NCBI RefSeq assembly: GCF_007489275.1
Contig: NZ_VLNR01000015.1
Location: 1-64,000, forward strand
Source: Aquimarina algiphila
GTDB lineage: Bacteria; Bacteroidota; Bacteroidia; Flavobacteriales; Flavobacteriaceae
Direction of reading: 5' to 3'
DNA length: 64,000 nt
Positions 53,437 to 63,216 of this stretch are shown here, one piece after another. Both the position numbers and the translations under genes were made by a program. The first letter of the stretch is position 1, and the number at the start of each line of letters is the position of its first letter. The notes below the pieces were generated by a model. That model saw only the letters and a list, made by a program, of their open reading frames with translations. It made no database searches and was not told the DNA's origin.

Positions 53437-54021
53437 ATGAACTTTCTAGCCCATATTTATCTTTCTGGGGAAGATCCAGAGCTTAAAATAGGTAATTTTA
53501 TTGCTGATTCTGTTAAAGGAAAAAAATACCTAAACTATCCGAATCGTATTCAACAAGGAATTACATTACATCGTAAAATTGATTCTTATACCGATACTCA
53601 TCCTATTGTAAAAAAAAGTGTGTCACGACTATTTCCTAAGTACAGGCATTATAGCACTGTTATTGTTGATATTCTATATGACCATTTTTTAGCTAATAAT
53701 TGGGTGGAATATTCTGAAATTCCTTTAGAGGAGTACACAGTCTCTTTTTATGAACTGCTCCATCAATATCATCAGGTTTTACCTAAGCAAATTCAAAATT
53801 TTTTACCATATATGATTAAGGACAATTGGTTACTAAGTTACGCTTCTATTTCGGGAATAGGAAGTGCTTTATCTGGTATGAATAGAAGAACAAAAAACAA
53901 ATCCAGAATGGATCTGGCAGTAAATGAGCTAGAATTTTACTATTCGGAATTTGATAAAGAGTTTCGTTCATTTTTTGAAGAACTCAAAGTATACACCGAA
54001 AATGAAATAAAAGTATTATAA
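53437..54021 (+). CDS. ACP phosphodiesterase-like protein (AcpH/DUF479)
   Basis: 194 residues with the AcpH signature: MNFLAHIYLSG, IGNFIADSVKG, GITLHRKIDSYTDTHP and ILYDHFLANNW, containing the His/Asp metal-site residues of this HD-related fold. AcpH removes the phosphopantetheine arm from holo-ACP, the reverse of the transferase reaction. It lies about 3 kb from the lipopeptide cluster and is probably a general ACP-turnover enzyme, since it is common in Bacteroidota without such clusters. It precedes ggt on the same strand. Confidence 0.88.
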   Translation: MNFLAHIYLSGEDPELKIGNFIADSVKGKKYLNYPNRIQQGITLHRKIDSYTDTHPIVKKSVSRLFPKYRHYSTVIVDILYDHFLANNWVEYSEIPLEEYTVSFYELLHQYHQVLPKQIQNFLPYMIKDNWLLSYASISGIGSALSGMNRRTKNKSRMDLAVNELEFYYSEFDKEFRSFFEELKVYTENEIKVL

Positions 54022-54098
54022 TATATTACAATGTATTGCTAAATCATCTTAATCAGCATATTATAACGGTTAAAAATAAGATATCAAAACTATACCTA

Positions 54099-55802
54099 AT
54101 GAAACACACATTTCTTTTATTACTCTTCTCTCTTTTCTTCTCCTGTAAAAATAATAGTATTGATCAACAAAAAGAAACCGAACCTGTATTAGGTCTGATT
54201 ACTCAAAAAGCCATGGTAGTTTCGGCGAGAAAAGAAGCTTCAGCAATTGGTGCTGCTATTATGAAAAAAGGAGGTAATGCTTTTGATGCTATGGTCGCTA
54301 CAGAAATGGCACTTGCTGTGGCCTACCCATTTGCCGGAAGTCTTGGTGGTGGTGGTTTTATGGTATATCGTAAAGCAGATGGAGAAACAGGAGCATTAGA
54401 TTATAGAGAAAAAGCCCCTCTTGCCGCTTATAAAGATATGTATCTGGATGAAAATGGCGATCCGATACCCGAAAAAAGTCAAGTCGGAGCTCTGGCAATT
54501 GGAGTTCCTGGTACAATAGCTGGAATTTTTGCCGTACACAAAAGGTTTGGCACATTGCCAATAGAAGAAATACTTAGTCCGGTAGTTGATCTGGCTAATC
54601 GTGGTTTTGCAGTTACTGAAAAACAAAGAAAACGGTTTGAAAATTATAAAGAATTGTTTTTTGAAGTTAACAAAGACACTATTCTTTTTGCCAAAAATTA
54701 CAAAGCAGGAGACACTATCAAAAACATAAAACTTGCAGCAACGCTGAAACGTATCATTAAAAATGGAAAAGAAGAATTCTATACCGGTGAAACTGGTAAA
54801 AAACTAGTTGAACACATACAATCAAATGGAGGAATAATTACTTTGGAAGATTTGTCAAAATATGAAGCAAAATGGAGGGAACCGGTACGGTTTAACTACA
54901 AAAATCTTTCTGTAATATCCATGTCTCCTCCGTCTAGTGGAGGGGTTTGTTTAGCACAAATCATGAAAATGATAGAGCCCTATGAAATTTCTAAATATGG
55001 TCATAACCAACTTAAAACGATTCAGGTTATTACAGAAGCTGAACGAAGAGCATATGCAGATCGTAGTTTTTATCTTGGTGATCCAGATTTCACAAAAATA
55101 CCAATAGACACCCTAATTGGGATGCCATATCTTACCGATCGTATGTCTGATTTTAACTTTGAAAAAGCAACACCATCATCAGAAATAAACTGCGGAATGA
55201 TTCCTGGTTATGAAAGTGATGAAACCACCCACTACTCTATTGTTGATCAATTTGGTAATGCAATCTCTGTAACGATAACACTTAATGGTGCATATGGATC
55301 TAAGTTATATGCTCCAGAAATCGGAACGTTCTTAAATAATGAAATGGATGATTTTAGTGCTAAACCTGGAGTTCCGAATATGTTTGGTCTAATTGGTGCA
55401 CAAGCCAATGCAATAGCGCCTGAAAAAAGAATGCTAAGTTCTATGACTCCTACTATTGTAGAAAAAAACGATACATTCTGGATGTCTGTTGGTACTCCAG
55501 GAGGATCTACAATTATTACCTCTGTATTACAAACGATACTCAATGTAGAAGAATTTGGGATGACCATGCAAGAGGCCGTAAACGCTCCTCGTTTTCATCA
55601 TCAATGGTTACCTGATGTTGTAGTTTTTGAACCAGAATCTTTTGACCCCGTATTATTAGATAGTTTAAGTCAAAAAGGATATAAAATTGATGAAGAAACT
55701 TCAAAAATTATTGGTAAGGTTGATGGAATACTAGTTTTACCAAATGGCACCCTGGAAGGAGGAGCGGATAAGCGTGGAGATGATACTGCAGTTGGATTTT
55801 AA
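54099..55802 (+). CDS. ggt: Gamma-glutamyltransferase lipoprotein
   Basis: 567 residues from ATG 54099, preferred over an upstream in-frame TTG at 54036 because it begins directly with a lipoprotein signal (MKHTFLLLLFSLFFSC, Cys16). The Ntn-hydrolase layout is present: GAAIMKKGGNAFDAMVA, FAGSLGGGGFMVYR, then the self-cleavage threonine in DETTHYSIVDQFGNAISVT, and MLSSMTPTIV plus GTPGGSTI of the small subunit. The enzyme hydrolyses or transfers the gamma-glutamyl group of glutathione in the periplasm or at the surface. Confidence 0.93.
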   Translation: MKHTFLLLLFSLFFSCKNNSIDQQKETEPVLGLITQKAMVVSARKEASAIGAAIMKKGGNAFDAMVATEMALAVAYPFAGSLGGGGFMVYRKADGETGALDYREKAPLAAYKDMYLDENGDPIPEKSQVGALAIGVPGTIAGIFAVHKRFGTLPIEEILSPVVDLANRGFAVTEKQRKRFENYKELFFEVNKDTILFAKNYKAGDTIKNIKLAATLKRIIKNGKEEFYTGETGKKLVEHIQSNGGIITLEDLSKYEAKWREPVRFNYKNLSVISMSPPSSGGVCLAQIMKMIEPYEISKYGHNQLKTIQVITEAERRAYADRSFYLGDPDFTKIPIDTLIGMPYLTDRMSDFNFEKATPSSEINCGMIPGYESDETTHYSIVDQFGNAISVTITLNGAYGSKLYAPEIGTFLNNEMDDFSAKPGVPNMFGLIGAQANAIAPEKRMLSSMTPTIVEKNDTFWMSVGTPGGSTIITSVLQTILNVEEFGMTMQEAVNAPRFHHQWLPDVVVFEPESFDPVLLDSLSQKGYKIDEETSKIIGKVDGILVLPNGTLEGGADKRGDDTAVGF

Positions 55803-55846
55803 TTTAGTACTCCATTTTTTTCTTATTGTGATACAAATACCAAATA

Positions 55847-55883
55847 AAAAAACCAGATAACAGCTATGATTATCTGGTTTTTT
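55847..55883. terminator. Bidirectional terminator
   Basis: AAAAAACCAGATAA pairs with TTATCTGGTTTTTT around a 9-base loop, between the convergent ggt and head-GIN genes. Confidence 0.85.
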
Positions 55884-55928
55884 GGAAAATAAATTATTGA
55901 TAAAAAACGGTTTTTATCAAATCTAAAA

Positions 55929-56663
55929 TTAATTTACTTTTTTGATTTTACCTATACCTTTATGATCTAACTTCGTAGTTTTGGCATTTCCTTTATAATA
56001 AACACTTCCAATACCTGAAGATGTGATACTTATTTCTTCTTCTGCATTAACTTCAACTTTTCCGATGCCAGAATTATTAACCTCTAATTTTTGTGCAATT
56101 AAATTATATCCTCGTAACGCCCCCGTTCCATTATTATCAAGTTTCATTTCTCCAACTTTTCCTTCAAGGGTTAAATTCCCTACCATAGAAATCTCTCCTT
56201 CTAATTTATTACAGTTTAATTTTAAAGATGTATTTCCTACTCCTGAAACTTTTAGGTCAAGTTCTGTCAAAGAAAGTTCTGAAGCCGTTTTAACATTTCC
56301 AACTCCGGTAACTTTAAGTCTTTTTAAGTCCTTTAAAGTTATGTAAACATTCATTTTTGTTTTTTTCTTGACATTCATTCCTTTTTTCCAACCTAAAACA
56401 AGAGTATTACCTTGGTTCTTTACCGTAACTACCTGTTGTAAATTTTCATCTGCTTCTACAGTAACAGATTCTTTTTGTCCTTGTGCTAAGTATACATTAT
56501 ACACTCCTTTTACTATAAGCTCATTAAAAGAAGATATTGCTCTTTCTTCCTTAGTAACATTACCATTACCTTTTATTTTATTTTGAGCAACGCTCAAATT
56601 AATTGTAAATAATGCAATCACAATGAATAATAGTGAATTGATGATTTTGCTGTTTGTTTTCAT
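55929..56663 (-). CDS. Head GIN domain-containing protein (DUF2807)
   Basis: 244 residues with a signal peptide (IINSLLFIVIALFTINLSVAQ). The rest is a right-handed beta-solenoid-like series with repeated GVGN/GIG turns: FNELIVKGVYNVYLAQGQ, LKVTGVGNVKT, LKVSGVGNTSL, NNSGIGKVEV, SSGIGSVYYKG. This is the DUF2807 head-GIN pattern, exported and of unknown function. A single-gene transcript is likely, ending at the shared terminator. Confidence 0.92.
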   Translation of the reverse strand: MKTNSKIINSLLFIVIALFTINLSVAQNKIKGNGNVTKEERAISSFNELIVKGVYNVYLAQGQKESVTVEADENLQQVVTVKNQGNTLVLGWKKGMNVKKKTKMNVYITLKDLKRLKVTGVGNVKTASELSLTELDLKVSGVGNTSLKLNCNKLEGEISMVGNLTLEGKVGEMKLDNNGTGALRGYNLIAQKLEVNNSGIGKVEVNAEEEISITSSGIGSVYYKGNAKTTKLDHKGIGKIKKVN

Positions 56664-56829
56664 ATGATTCGTTTTTAAATAATGAATGAATTGATTTGTT
56701 ATGAGATTCCTTTAATGATTGTATGTTTGATAAATAGACAAAATTCTTCTCTTATTGTTACAGTTTGTACTATAAATTTTACTTGTTTGTTTATTCTCTA
56801 CATCTATTAAATTTAAAAATGTGCATAAA

Positions 56830-56860
56830 AAAAATGCGCAACCATAGGTTGCGCATTTTT
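56830..56860 (-). terminator. Intrinsic terminator of dnaK
   Basis: AAAAATGCGCAACC pairs with GGTTGCGCATTTTT around ATA, 22 bp past the dnaK stop codon. The 14-bp stem and T-run on either strand make it symmetric. Confidence 0.88.
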
Positions 56861-56881
56861 ATCATTATGTATAAGAATAAT

Positions 56882-58798
56882 CTACTTTACTTCTTCAAAA
56901 TCAACATCCTCTACATCACTTCCTTCAGAACCATTATCTCCAGAAGGTTGATCTGAAGCTGTATCAGGTCCAGGTTGTCCATTCTGTTGTGCTTCGGCCT
57001 GAGCTTTGTACATTTCTTCACTAGCTACTTTCCAAGCTTCATTGATTTTATCAAGAGCAGGTTGGATAACAGCAAGATCTTTTGTCTCATGTGCTTTTTT
57101 CAATTCTTCTAAAGCTTCCTCGATTGGTTTTTTCTTATCATCAGATAATTTATCACCAAACTCAGTAAGTTGTTTCTCTGTCTGGAAAATCATTCCATCA
57201 GCTTCATTAAGCTTATCAGCAGTTTCTTTGGCTGCTTTATCTGCTTCTGCGTTAGCTTCAGCTTCCTGCTTCATTTTCTCTATTTCTTCTTCTGTCAATC
57301 CTGAAGAAGCTTCGATACGAATATCCTGAGATTTATTTGTTGCTTTATCTGTAGCAGAAACTTTTATGATACCATTGGCATCAATATCAAAAGTAACTTC
57401 GATTTGCGGAGTTCCTCTTTGTGCTGGCGGAATTCCATCAAGATGGAAACGACCAATGGTTTTATTATCTGCAGCCATAGGACGCTCTCCTTGCAATACA
57501 TGAATCTCAACCGATGGTTGGTTATCAGCTGCAGTAGAAAATACTTGTGATTTCTTAGTAGGAATCGTAGTATTTGCATCAATAAGCTTAGTCATAACGT
57601 TACCCATAGTTTCTATACCTAAAGAAAGTGGAGTAACATCTAATAATAAAACATCTTTAACATCTCCTGTTAATACTCCTCCTTGGATAGCTGCTCCAAC
57701 TGCAACAACTTCATCTGGATTCACTCCTTTACTAGGTGATTTACCAAAGAATTTCTCAACAGCTTCCTGTACAGCAGGAATACGAGTAGATCCTCCTACT
57801 AATATAATTTCATCAATATCACTAGTTGATAATCCAGCAGCCTTAAGTGCTGTACGACATGGTTCTATCGTTCTTTTTACTAAATCATCTATTAATTGAT
57901 CAAACTTTGCTTTTGTTAGTGTTCTTACCAAGTGCTTAGGACCACTTGCAGTAGCTGTAACATATGGTAAGTTAATTTCAGTTTGAGCAGATGATGATAA
58001 CTCAATTTTAGCTTTTTCTGCAGCTTCTTTAAGACGTTGTAAAGCCATTGGATCTTCTCTTAGATCCATATTCTCTTCACTTTTAAACTCTTCTGCTAAC
58101 CAATCAATGATTTTTTGATCTACATCATCTCCTCCTAAATGTGTATCTCCATCTGTAGATAATACTTCAAAAACGCCATCACCTAATTCTAGTATAGAAA
58201 CATCATGTGTACCTCCACCAAAATCAAATACTACGATTTTCTGATCTGTACCTTTTTTATCAAGACCATAAGCTAATGCTGCTGCGGTAGGTTCGTTGAT
58301 AATTCTTTCTACTTTAAGACCAGCGATTTCTCCTGCTTCTTTGGTAGCCTGACGTTGCGCATCATTAAAGTAAGCTGGTACAGTAATTACTGCACTAGTA
58401 ACATCCTGACCAAGATAATCTTCTGCTGTTTTCTTCATTTTCTGAAGTGTCATTGCAGATAATTCTTGTGGTGTATATAAGCGCCCATCAATATCAACTC
58501 GTGGCGTATCATTATCTCCTTTTACAACTTTATAAGCTGCTCTTTGGGCTTCTTTTGAAGATTCAGAGAATTTATTTCCCATAAATCTTTTAATCGAAGA
58601 GATAGTCTTAGTTGGATTAGTAACCGCTTGACGCTTTGCAGGATCTCCTACTTTAATTTCTCCTCCTTCTACAAATGCAATGACAGAAGGGGTAGTTCTC
58701 TTACCTTCAGCATTAGGGATTACTACAGGCTCATTACCTTCCATTACAGAAACACAAGAGTTGGTTGTCCCTAAGTCTATTCCTATTATTTTACTCAT
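56882..58798 (-). CDS. dnaK: Molecular chaperone DnaK (Hsp70)
   Basis: 638 residues. ATPase domain from [17 protein letters not shown] through [15 protein letters not shown] and [13 protein letters not shown]; substrate-binding domain with [20 protein letters not shown]; helical lid and a glutamine/glycine-rich tail ending DVDFEEVK, the EEVK-type C-terminus of bacterial Hsp70. Length is standard. dnaJ and grpE are not adjacent, as is common in Flavobacteriia. The 228-bp region upstream is divergent with the serine dehydratase gene and I see no recognisable heat-shock operator in it. Confidence 0.98.
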   Translation of the reverse strand: MSKIIGIDLGTTNSCVSVMEGNEPVVIPNAEGKRTTPSVIAFVEGGEIKVGDPAKRQAVTNPTKTISSIKRFMGNKFSESSKEAQRAAYKVVKGDNDTPRVDIDGRLYTPQELSAMTLQKMKKTAEDYLGQDVTSAVITVPAYFNDAQRQATKEAGEIAGLKVERIINEPTAAALAYGLDKKGTDQKIVVFDFGGGTHDVSILELGDGVFEVLSTDGDTHLGGDDVDQKIIDWLAEEFKSEENMDLREDPMALQRLKEAAEKAKIELSSSAQTEINLPYVTATASGPKHLVRTLTKAKFDQLIDDLVKRTIEPCRTALKAAGLSTSDIDEIILVGGSTRIPAVQEAVEKFFGKSPSKGVNPDEVVAVGAAIQGGVLTGDVKDVLLLDVTPLSLGIETMGNVMTKLIDANTTIPTKKSQVFSTAADNQPSVEIHVLQGERPMAADNKTIGRFHLDGIPPAQRGTPQIEVTFDIDANGIIKVSATDKATNKSQDIRIEASSGLTEEEIEKMKQEAEANAEADKAAKETADKLNEADGMIFQTEKQLTEFGDKLSDDKKKPIEEALEELKKAHETKDLAVIQPALDKINEAWKVASEEMYKAQAEAQQNGQPGPDTASDQPSGDNGSEGSDVEDVDFEEVK

Positions 58799-59026
58799 TT
58801 TTATATTTAAATTATTATACTATTATTCGTACTAATTCAATGCTGTTAAGTCAATGATTATGCCATTACAATCAATCTGACAGGATGTCATTACAATCTA
58901 TTATATTAATATTAAACAAGCTATTAACTCTAAATAAAAAACAGTAGTAACTATTCCTTAAAAAACAAGTTTCTTTATTGTCAAAAAACTATATTTACCG
59001 CTTAAATTTTATCAATAGTTTAAATT

Positions 59027-60451
59027 ATGGAATGTATCAGTGTTTTTGATATGTTGAAAATAGGTGTTGGTCCTTCTAGTTCACATACATTAGGTCCTTG
59101 GCGAGCAGGTCGAAGATGGATAGCAGAATTAAAAAGTAACAAAGTATTTGAATCTGTTACTGTAATCACGGTTGATCTTTTTGGTTCGTTATCATTAACA
59201 GGAAAAGGTCATGCTACTGATATTGCTGTAATTTTAGGATTATGTGGTTATGATCCTCAAACCATAGATGTTTCTACCATATCTTCTATTATAGATACTA
59301 TTAACACTGATAAAGAACTTATCATTAATAATGAGATAAGAATACCTTTTGACCCTAAGACACAGATTATATTTAATCGAGAATTTAAAGAGTTTCACCC
59401 TAATGGTATGACATTTCATGCCATATTGAACAACGGAGAAAAAATATCTTCTTCTTTCTATTCTATCGGAGGTGGATTTGTAGTACAGGAAGAACGAAAA
59501 AGAAAAGAGAAGAAACTTGAAAAATTTCAATATTTTCCTTTACCTATACAAAAAGCTACAGATTTACTTCAATATTGTACTTCTCAAAACAAAAAAGTAT
59601 CTGAAATCGTCCTTGAAAATGAAAGATCACTAAGAAGTGATGATGAGATTAATAATCGAATCGCTCAAGTCTGGAATACAATGCTCGAATCTATGTATAT
59701 AGGTTGTCATACAGAAGGAACATTACCTGGTGGGCTAAATGTTAGAAGAAGAGCTTATGATACTCATAAAAAATTGATAGGTACTACTCCCTATAATACA
59801 CCTACAGAATGGATTGAATCTATTCGAGATACCGAAGTAAAATTTCGTCAAATCCTTAAGTGGGTATCATGCTTTGCTCTAGCAGTAAATGAAGTTAATG
59901 CCTCTTTAGGAAGAGTCGTAACTGCTCCAACAAATGGAAGTGCTGGTGTTATTCCTGCGGTTATGATGTACTATATGGTTATCGAGAATCACGATGCTAA
60001 CTTTGATGATGTAAAACAATTTATGTTAGTTGCTGGCGAAATTGGAAGCTTATTTAAAAAAGGAGCTACTATTTCTGCTGCTATGGGTGGTTGTCAAGCC
60101 GAAATTGGTGTCTCATCAGCAATGGCAGCTGGAGCATTAACCGAGTTAATGGGAGGTACTCCTGATCAAGTCCTTATGGCTAGTGAAATTGCTATGGAAC
60201 ATCATTTGGGACTCACCTGTGATCCCATAGGCGGTTTAGTTCAGGTTCCTTGTATAGAACGAAATGCTATGGGTGCCATAAAAGCAATTAATGCATGCGA
60301 AATGGCATTAGATACTGATGCTGCAAATGCTAAAGTCCCTTTGGATAAAGTAATCGAAACGATGTGGGAAACCGCTCAAGATATGAATACCAAATATAAA
60401 GAGACAAGTGAAGGTGGTCTGGCTATTAAAGTTAGCCTAAGTGATTGTTAG
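59027..60451 (+). CDS. sdaA: L-serine ammonia-lyase (iron-sulfur type)
   Basis: 474 residues, beta and alpha parts in one chain. The N-terminus (SVFDMLKIGVGPSSSHTLGPWRAG) is the beta-domain signature. The C-terminal part has APTNGSAGVIPAVMMYY and cysteines at GGCQAEIGVSSA, GLTCDPIGG and VPCIERNAM that bind the [4Fe-4S] cluster. It deaminates serine to pyruvate and ammonia. The length and single-chain form match the gammaproteobacterial SdaA type. Confidence 0.95.
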   Translation: MECISVFDMLKIGVGPSSSHTLGPWRAGRRWIAELKSNKVFESVTVITVDLFGSLSLTGKGHATDIAVILGLCGYDPQTIDVSTISSIIDTINTDKELIINNEIRIPFDPKTQIIFNREFKEFHPNGMTFHAILNNGEKISSSFYSIGGGFVVQEERKRKEKKLEKFQYFPLPIQKATDLLQYCTSQNKKVSEIVLENERSLRSDDEINNRIAQVWNTMLESMYIGCHTEGTLPGGLNVRRRAYDTHKKLIGTTPYNTPTEWIESIRDTEVKFRQILKWVSCFALAVNEVNASLGRVVTAPTNGSAGVIPAVMMYYMVIENHDANFDDVKQFMLVAGEIGSLFKKGATISAAMGGCQAEIGVSSAMAAGALTELMGGTPDQVLMASEIAMEHHLGLTCDPIGGLVQVPCIERNAMGAIKAINACEMALDTDAANAKVPLDKVIETMWETAQDMNTKYKETSEGGLAIKVSLSDC

Positions 60452-60467
60452 ATTTATTTAACAATCA
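60442..60467 (+). repeat. AT-rich inverted repeat over the sdaA stop codon
   Basis: TGATTGTTA and TAACAATCA, perfect 9-bp arms around an 8-base loop; the stop codon lies in it. There is no T-run, so it is at best a weak terminator. Confidence 0.35.
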
Positions 60468-60512
60468 TAGCCTAAAACAATAAGGTTCTCTTCTTAATCA
60501 ATTTTTTAATAT

Positions 60513-60992
60513 TTATTTGCATCCTTCCCGATGTCTGGTATCTGCAAGAGCAATAATTTTCCAGTCTTTACCATCATTGAATAACTGAAATACATTTACT
60601 CCACAATGACTAAAATTATCATTGACATAAAACTCATACGGAGTCCAGGCATTTGCTATAAATGCATCTGTATCGATTTTAAATGATAATAATCGTTCTT
60701 CCCATTTCTGTTCTGCCGGTCTATTTTTAATCGCTAAAACAAATTTTCCAACATCTGTCTTAATAGTCTTAGAATGCCCTTCTTTATTCCTCGCAATAGT
60801 TTGCATTACTATATTATTATCCATGGTACTCTTCATTTTAAGAGTATCACCAGAATGAAATCCTTCAAAAAACTTTAAAATGGTTTGTTTTACTTCTTCT
60901 TTATAATTATTTACATCATCTACAGCTACTTCTTTTTGTGAAAAAGCATTCCAAGAAAATAGCACAATAAATAATAATGATACTTTATACAT
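60513..60992 (-). CDS. Exported NTF2-like (SnoaL-type) protein
   Basis: 159 residues with a signal peptide (LLFIVLFSWNAFSQ). The body resembles the NTF2-like/SnoaL fold: VKQTILKFFEGFHSGDTLKMKSTMDNNIVMQTIAR, then a strand region with DAFIANAWTPYEFYVND and a final DGKDWKIIALADTRHREGC. Proteins of this kind are small exported pockets of unknown ligand. Convergent with sdaA and 61 bp away from it. No further context. Confidence 0.8.
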   Translation of the reverse strand: MYKVSLLFIVLFSWNAFSQKEVAVDDVNNYKEEVKQTILKFFEGFHSGDTLKMKSTMDNNIVMQTIARNKEGHSKTIKTDVGKFVLAIKNRPAEQKWEERLLSFKIDTDAFIANAWTPYEFYVNDNFSHCGVNVFQLFNDGKDWKIIALADTRHREGCK

Positions 60993-61153
60993 AACGTTTT
61001 TTATTTTTTGATCGATATAAAAGTAAGGTTTTAATTATTTTCTAAAATAGATAATTTTTACTTCAATATCATAAAGAAAAATCAAAAGCAGATTACTCTT
61101 GTTACCATATTGGTAATTCATTACTTTTACAGTCCTTAAAAAAAACAATACAA

Positions 61154-61972
61154 ATGTCTACAGCTAAAAAAGATTACAAACGAGTGACGGTTAAATCCCT
61201 AGTGGAAATGAAGGCTAATAAAGAAAAGATATCGATGTTAACCGCATATGACTATACTATGGCTAAAATTGTTGATGGCGCCGGTGTCGATGTAATTCTT
61301 GTAGGCGATTCTGCATCTAATGTGATGGCTGGTCATGAGACAACATTACCTATTACTTTGGATCAAATGATATATCATGCTTCTTCTGTTATTCGTGCAA
61401 TTGATCGTGCATTGATTGTGGTTGACTTACCTTTTGGAAGTTATCAAAGTGATCCCAAAGAAGCTTTACGTTCTGCAATACGAATAATGAAAGAATCTGG
61501 AGGACATGCTGTAAAATTAGAAGGTGGAAAAGAAATTAAAGAATCAATAAAGAGAATCCTTAATGCAGGAATTCCCGTAATGGGACACCTTGGGTTAACT
61601 CCTCAATCTATTTATAAATTTGGTACATACACTGTAAGAGCAAAAGAAGAAGAAGAAGCTCAAAAACTAAAAGAAGACGCGCTTATGCTTGAAAAAGCAG
61701 GGTGTTTTGCTATTGTTCTTGAAAAAGTACCTGCCAAATTGGCTAAAGAAGTTGCAGAAAGTCTCACTATACCTATTATCGGAATTGGAGCAGGAAATGG
61801 TGTTGATGGGCAAGTATTGGTAACACATGATATGTTAGGTATGACTCATGAATTCAACCCTCGCTTCTTAAGACGTTATTTAGACTTGTATACTGAAATG
61901 ACAAACGCTTTTAAACAATATGTAACTGATGTTAAAGCTGTTGATTTCCCTAATGAAAATGAGCAATATTAA
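61154..61972 (+). CDS. panB: 3-methyl-2-oxobutanoate hydroxymethyltransferase
   Basis: 272 residues, with the PanB pattern: [41 protein letters not shown] (metal-binding Asp in VGDS), [28 protein letters not shown] and [22 protein letters not shown]. It makes ketopantoate, the first committed step of pantothenate and hence CoA and phosphopantetheine synthesis. panC and panE are not next to it. Start [16 protein letters not shown] is well placed. Confidence 0.97.
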   Translation: MSTAKKDYKRVTVKSLVEMKANKEKISMLTAYDYTMAKIVDGAGVDVILVGDSASNVMAGHETTLPITLDQMIYHASSVIRAIDRALIVVDLPFGSYQSDPKEALRSAIRIMKESGGHAVKLEGGKEIKESIKRILNAGIPVMGHLGLTPQSIYKFGTYTVRAKEEEEAQKLKEDALMLEKAGCFAIVLEKVPAKLAKEVAESLTIPIIGIGAGNGVDGQVLVTHDMLGMTHEFNPRFLRRYLDLYTEMTNAFKQYVTDVKAVDFPNENEQY

Positions 61973-62071
61973 TTTTGAGTAAACTTGATTATTAGAGCTA
62001 TTATTAAAATGACGTCAAAGTTTAATACTACATTACAATACTTCTAAAATCTAATAATCTAAAAAACCAAG

Positions 62072-62767
62072 ATGTCGAAAAGTTTCTCTACAAAAGATAA
62101 CCTGCAAGTTCTCTATGAAGACAATCATATTATTATTATCAATAAACGTCCGGGAGATATTGTACAGGGTGATAAAACTGGTGACACTCCACTTAGTGAA
62201 GTCGTTAAAGAATATATTGCCGAAAAATATAATAAACCAGGAGCTGTATATCTAGGTGTAGTACATCGATTAGATAGACCTACTAGTGGTATTGTTGTAT
62301 TTGCAAGAACAAGTAAAGCTTTACCAAGACTTAATAAATTATTTGCAAATAAAGAAGCTCAAAAAACATACTGGGCCGTTGTAAAAAAACAACCTCCAAA
62401 AGAAAAAGATACTCTTATACATTGGTTAAAAAGAAACCCTAAACAAAATAAATCATACGCCTACACAAAAGAAGTTCCTGATAGTAAAAAGGCAATTTTA
62501 GAATATAAAATAATTAAAAAACTAGATCGTTATTATCTTTTGGAAATTGATCTTCATACAGGGCGTCACCACCAAATAAGATCTCAACTTTCTGATATTG
62601 GATCCATAATAAAAGGAGATTTAAAATATGGAGCAGATCGCAGTAATAAAAATGGAAGTATTCATCTGCATGCAAGAAAACTTACATTTATACATCCGGT
62701 CAAAAAAGAATCCCTTACAATAATCGCTCCTCCTCCATCTGATTCGATTTGGGATCATTGCTTATGA
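62072..62767 (+). CDS. RluA-family pseudouridine synthase
   Basis: 231 residues, with the RluA catalytic segment VVHRLDRPTSGIVVFARTSKA (catalytic Asp after HRL), NKLFANKEAQKTYWAVV and DLHTGRHHQIRSQLSDIG. It converts uridine to pseudouridine in rRNA or tRNA; there is no N-terminal S4 domain, as in the shorter RluA/TruC types. The exact site modified is unknown. It is 99 bp after panB on the same strand. Confidence 0.93.
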   Translation: MSKSFSTKDNLQVLYEDNHIIIINKRPGDIVQGDKTGDTPLSEVVKEYIAEKYNKPGAVYLGVVHRLDRPTSGIVVFARTSKALPRLNKLFANKEAQKTYWAVVKKQPPKEKDTLIHWLKRNPKQNKSYAYTKEVPDSKKAILEYKIIKKLDRYYLLEIDLHTGRHHQIRSQLSDIGSIIKGDLKYGADRSNKNGSIHLHARKLTFIHPVKKESLTIIAPPPSDSIWDHCL

Positions 62768-62775
62768 TTTAAAAT

Positions 62776-63207
62776 TTATTTTGAATGATGTTGTATATGT
62801 TCTACATAGTCGACAATTAACCAATCTAAGGTTTTTAAATCATCCTTTTCAATATCAATTTTGTAGTTTAATTCTTCTGTACTTAAGTTTTTAATAACAA
62901 AAATAATTTGTTTATTCAACGTACCCCATAGTTCAACTATGTTTTCAATTGTGCATTCTTGATAACGATTTACTTTTACCAAATCGTTTTGATTATATTT
63001 TCTAACTATATACGGTTTAGGTTCAAATTGTACTTCTGTAAATCGTTGTAAATTATGTATTGCAGAGTCGATTAGATGTCCTAAAATTTCTTTTTTAGAC
63101 CATTTTATCTCTGATATTTTATAACTAACTACATCTTCGCCAAATTCAAGTATAGTTTTACTTGTTTTATATACCAAATCTTCTAATTTCAAAATCATGT
63201 CCTGCAT
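62776..63207 (-). CDS. DinB-family protein
   Basis: 143 residues. Pattern of the DinB/YfiT-like four-helix bundle: a central WSKKEILGHLIDSAIHNLQRF with a metal-site His, and a C-terminal LIVDYVEHIQHHSK with two or three His. These proteins bind a divalent metal; some are thiol transferases, others unknown. It follows the DMT transporter gene by 9 bp on the same strand and is probably cotranscribed. Confidence 0.88.
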   Translation of the reverse strand: MQDMILKLEDLVYKTSKTILEFGEDVVSYKISEIKWSKKEILGHLIDSAIHNLQRFTEVQFEPKPYIVRKYNQNDLVKVNRYQECTIENIVELWGTLNKQIIFVIKNLSTEELNYKIDIEKDDLKTLDWLIVDYVEHIQHHSK

Positions 63208-63216
63208 AAATACTAA

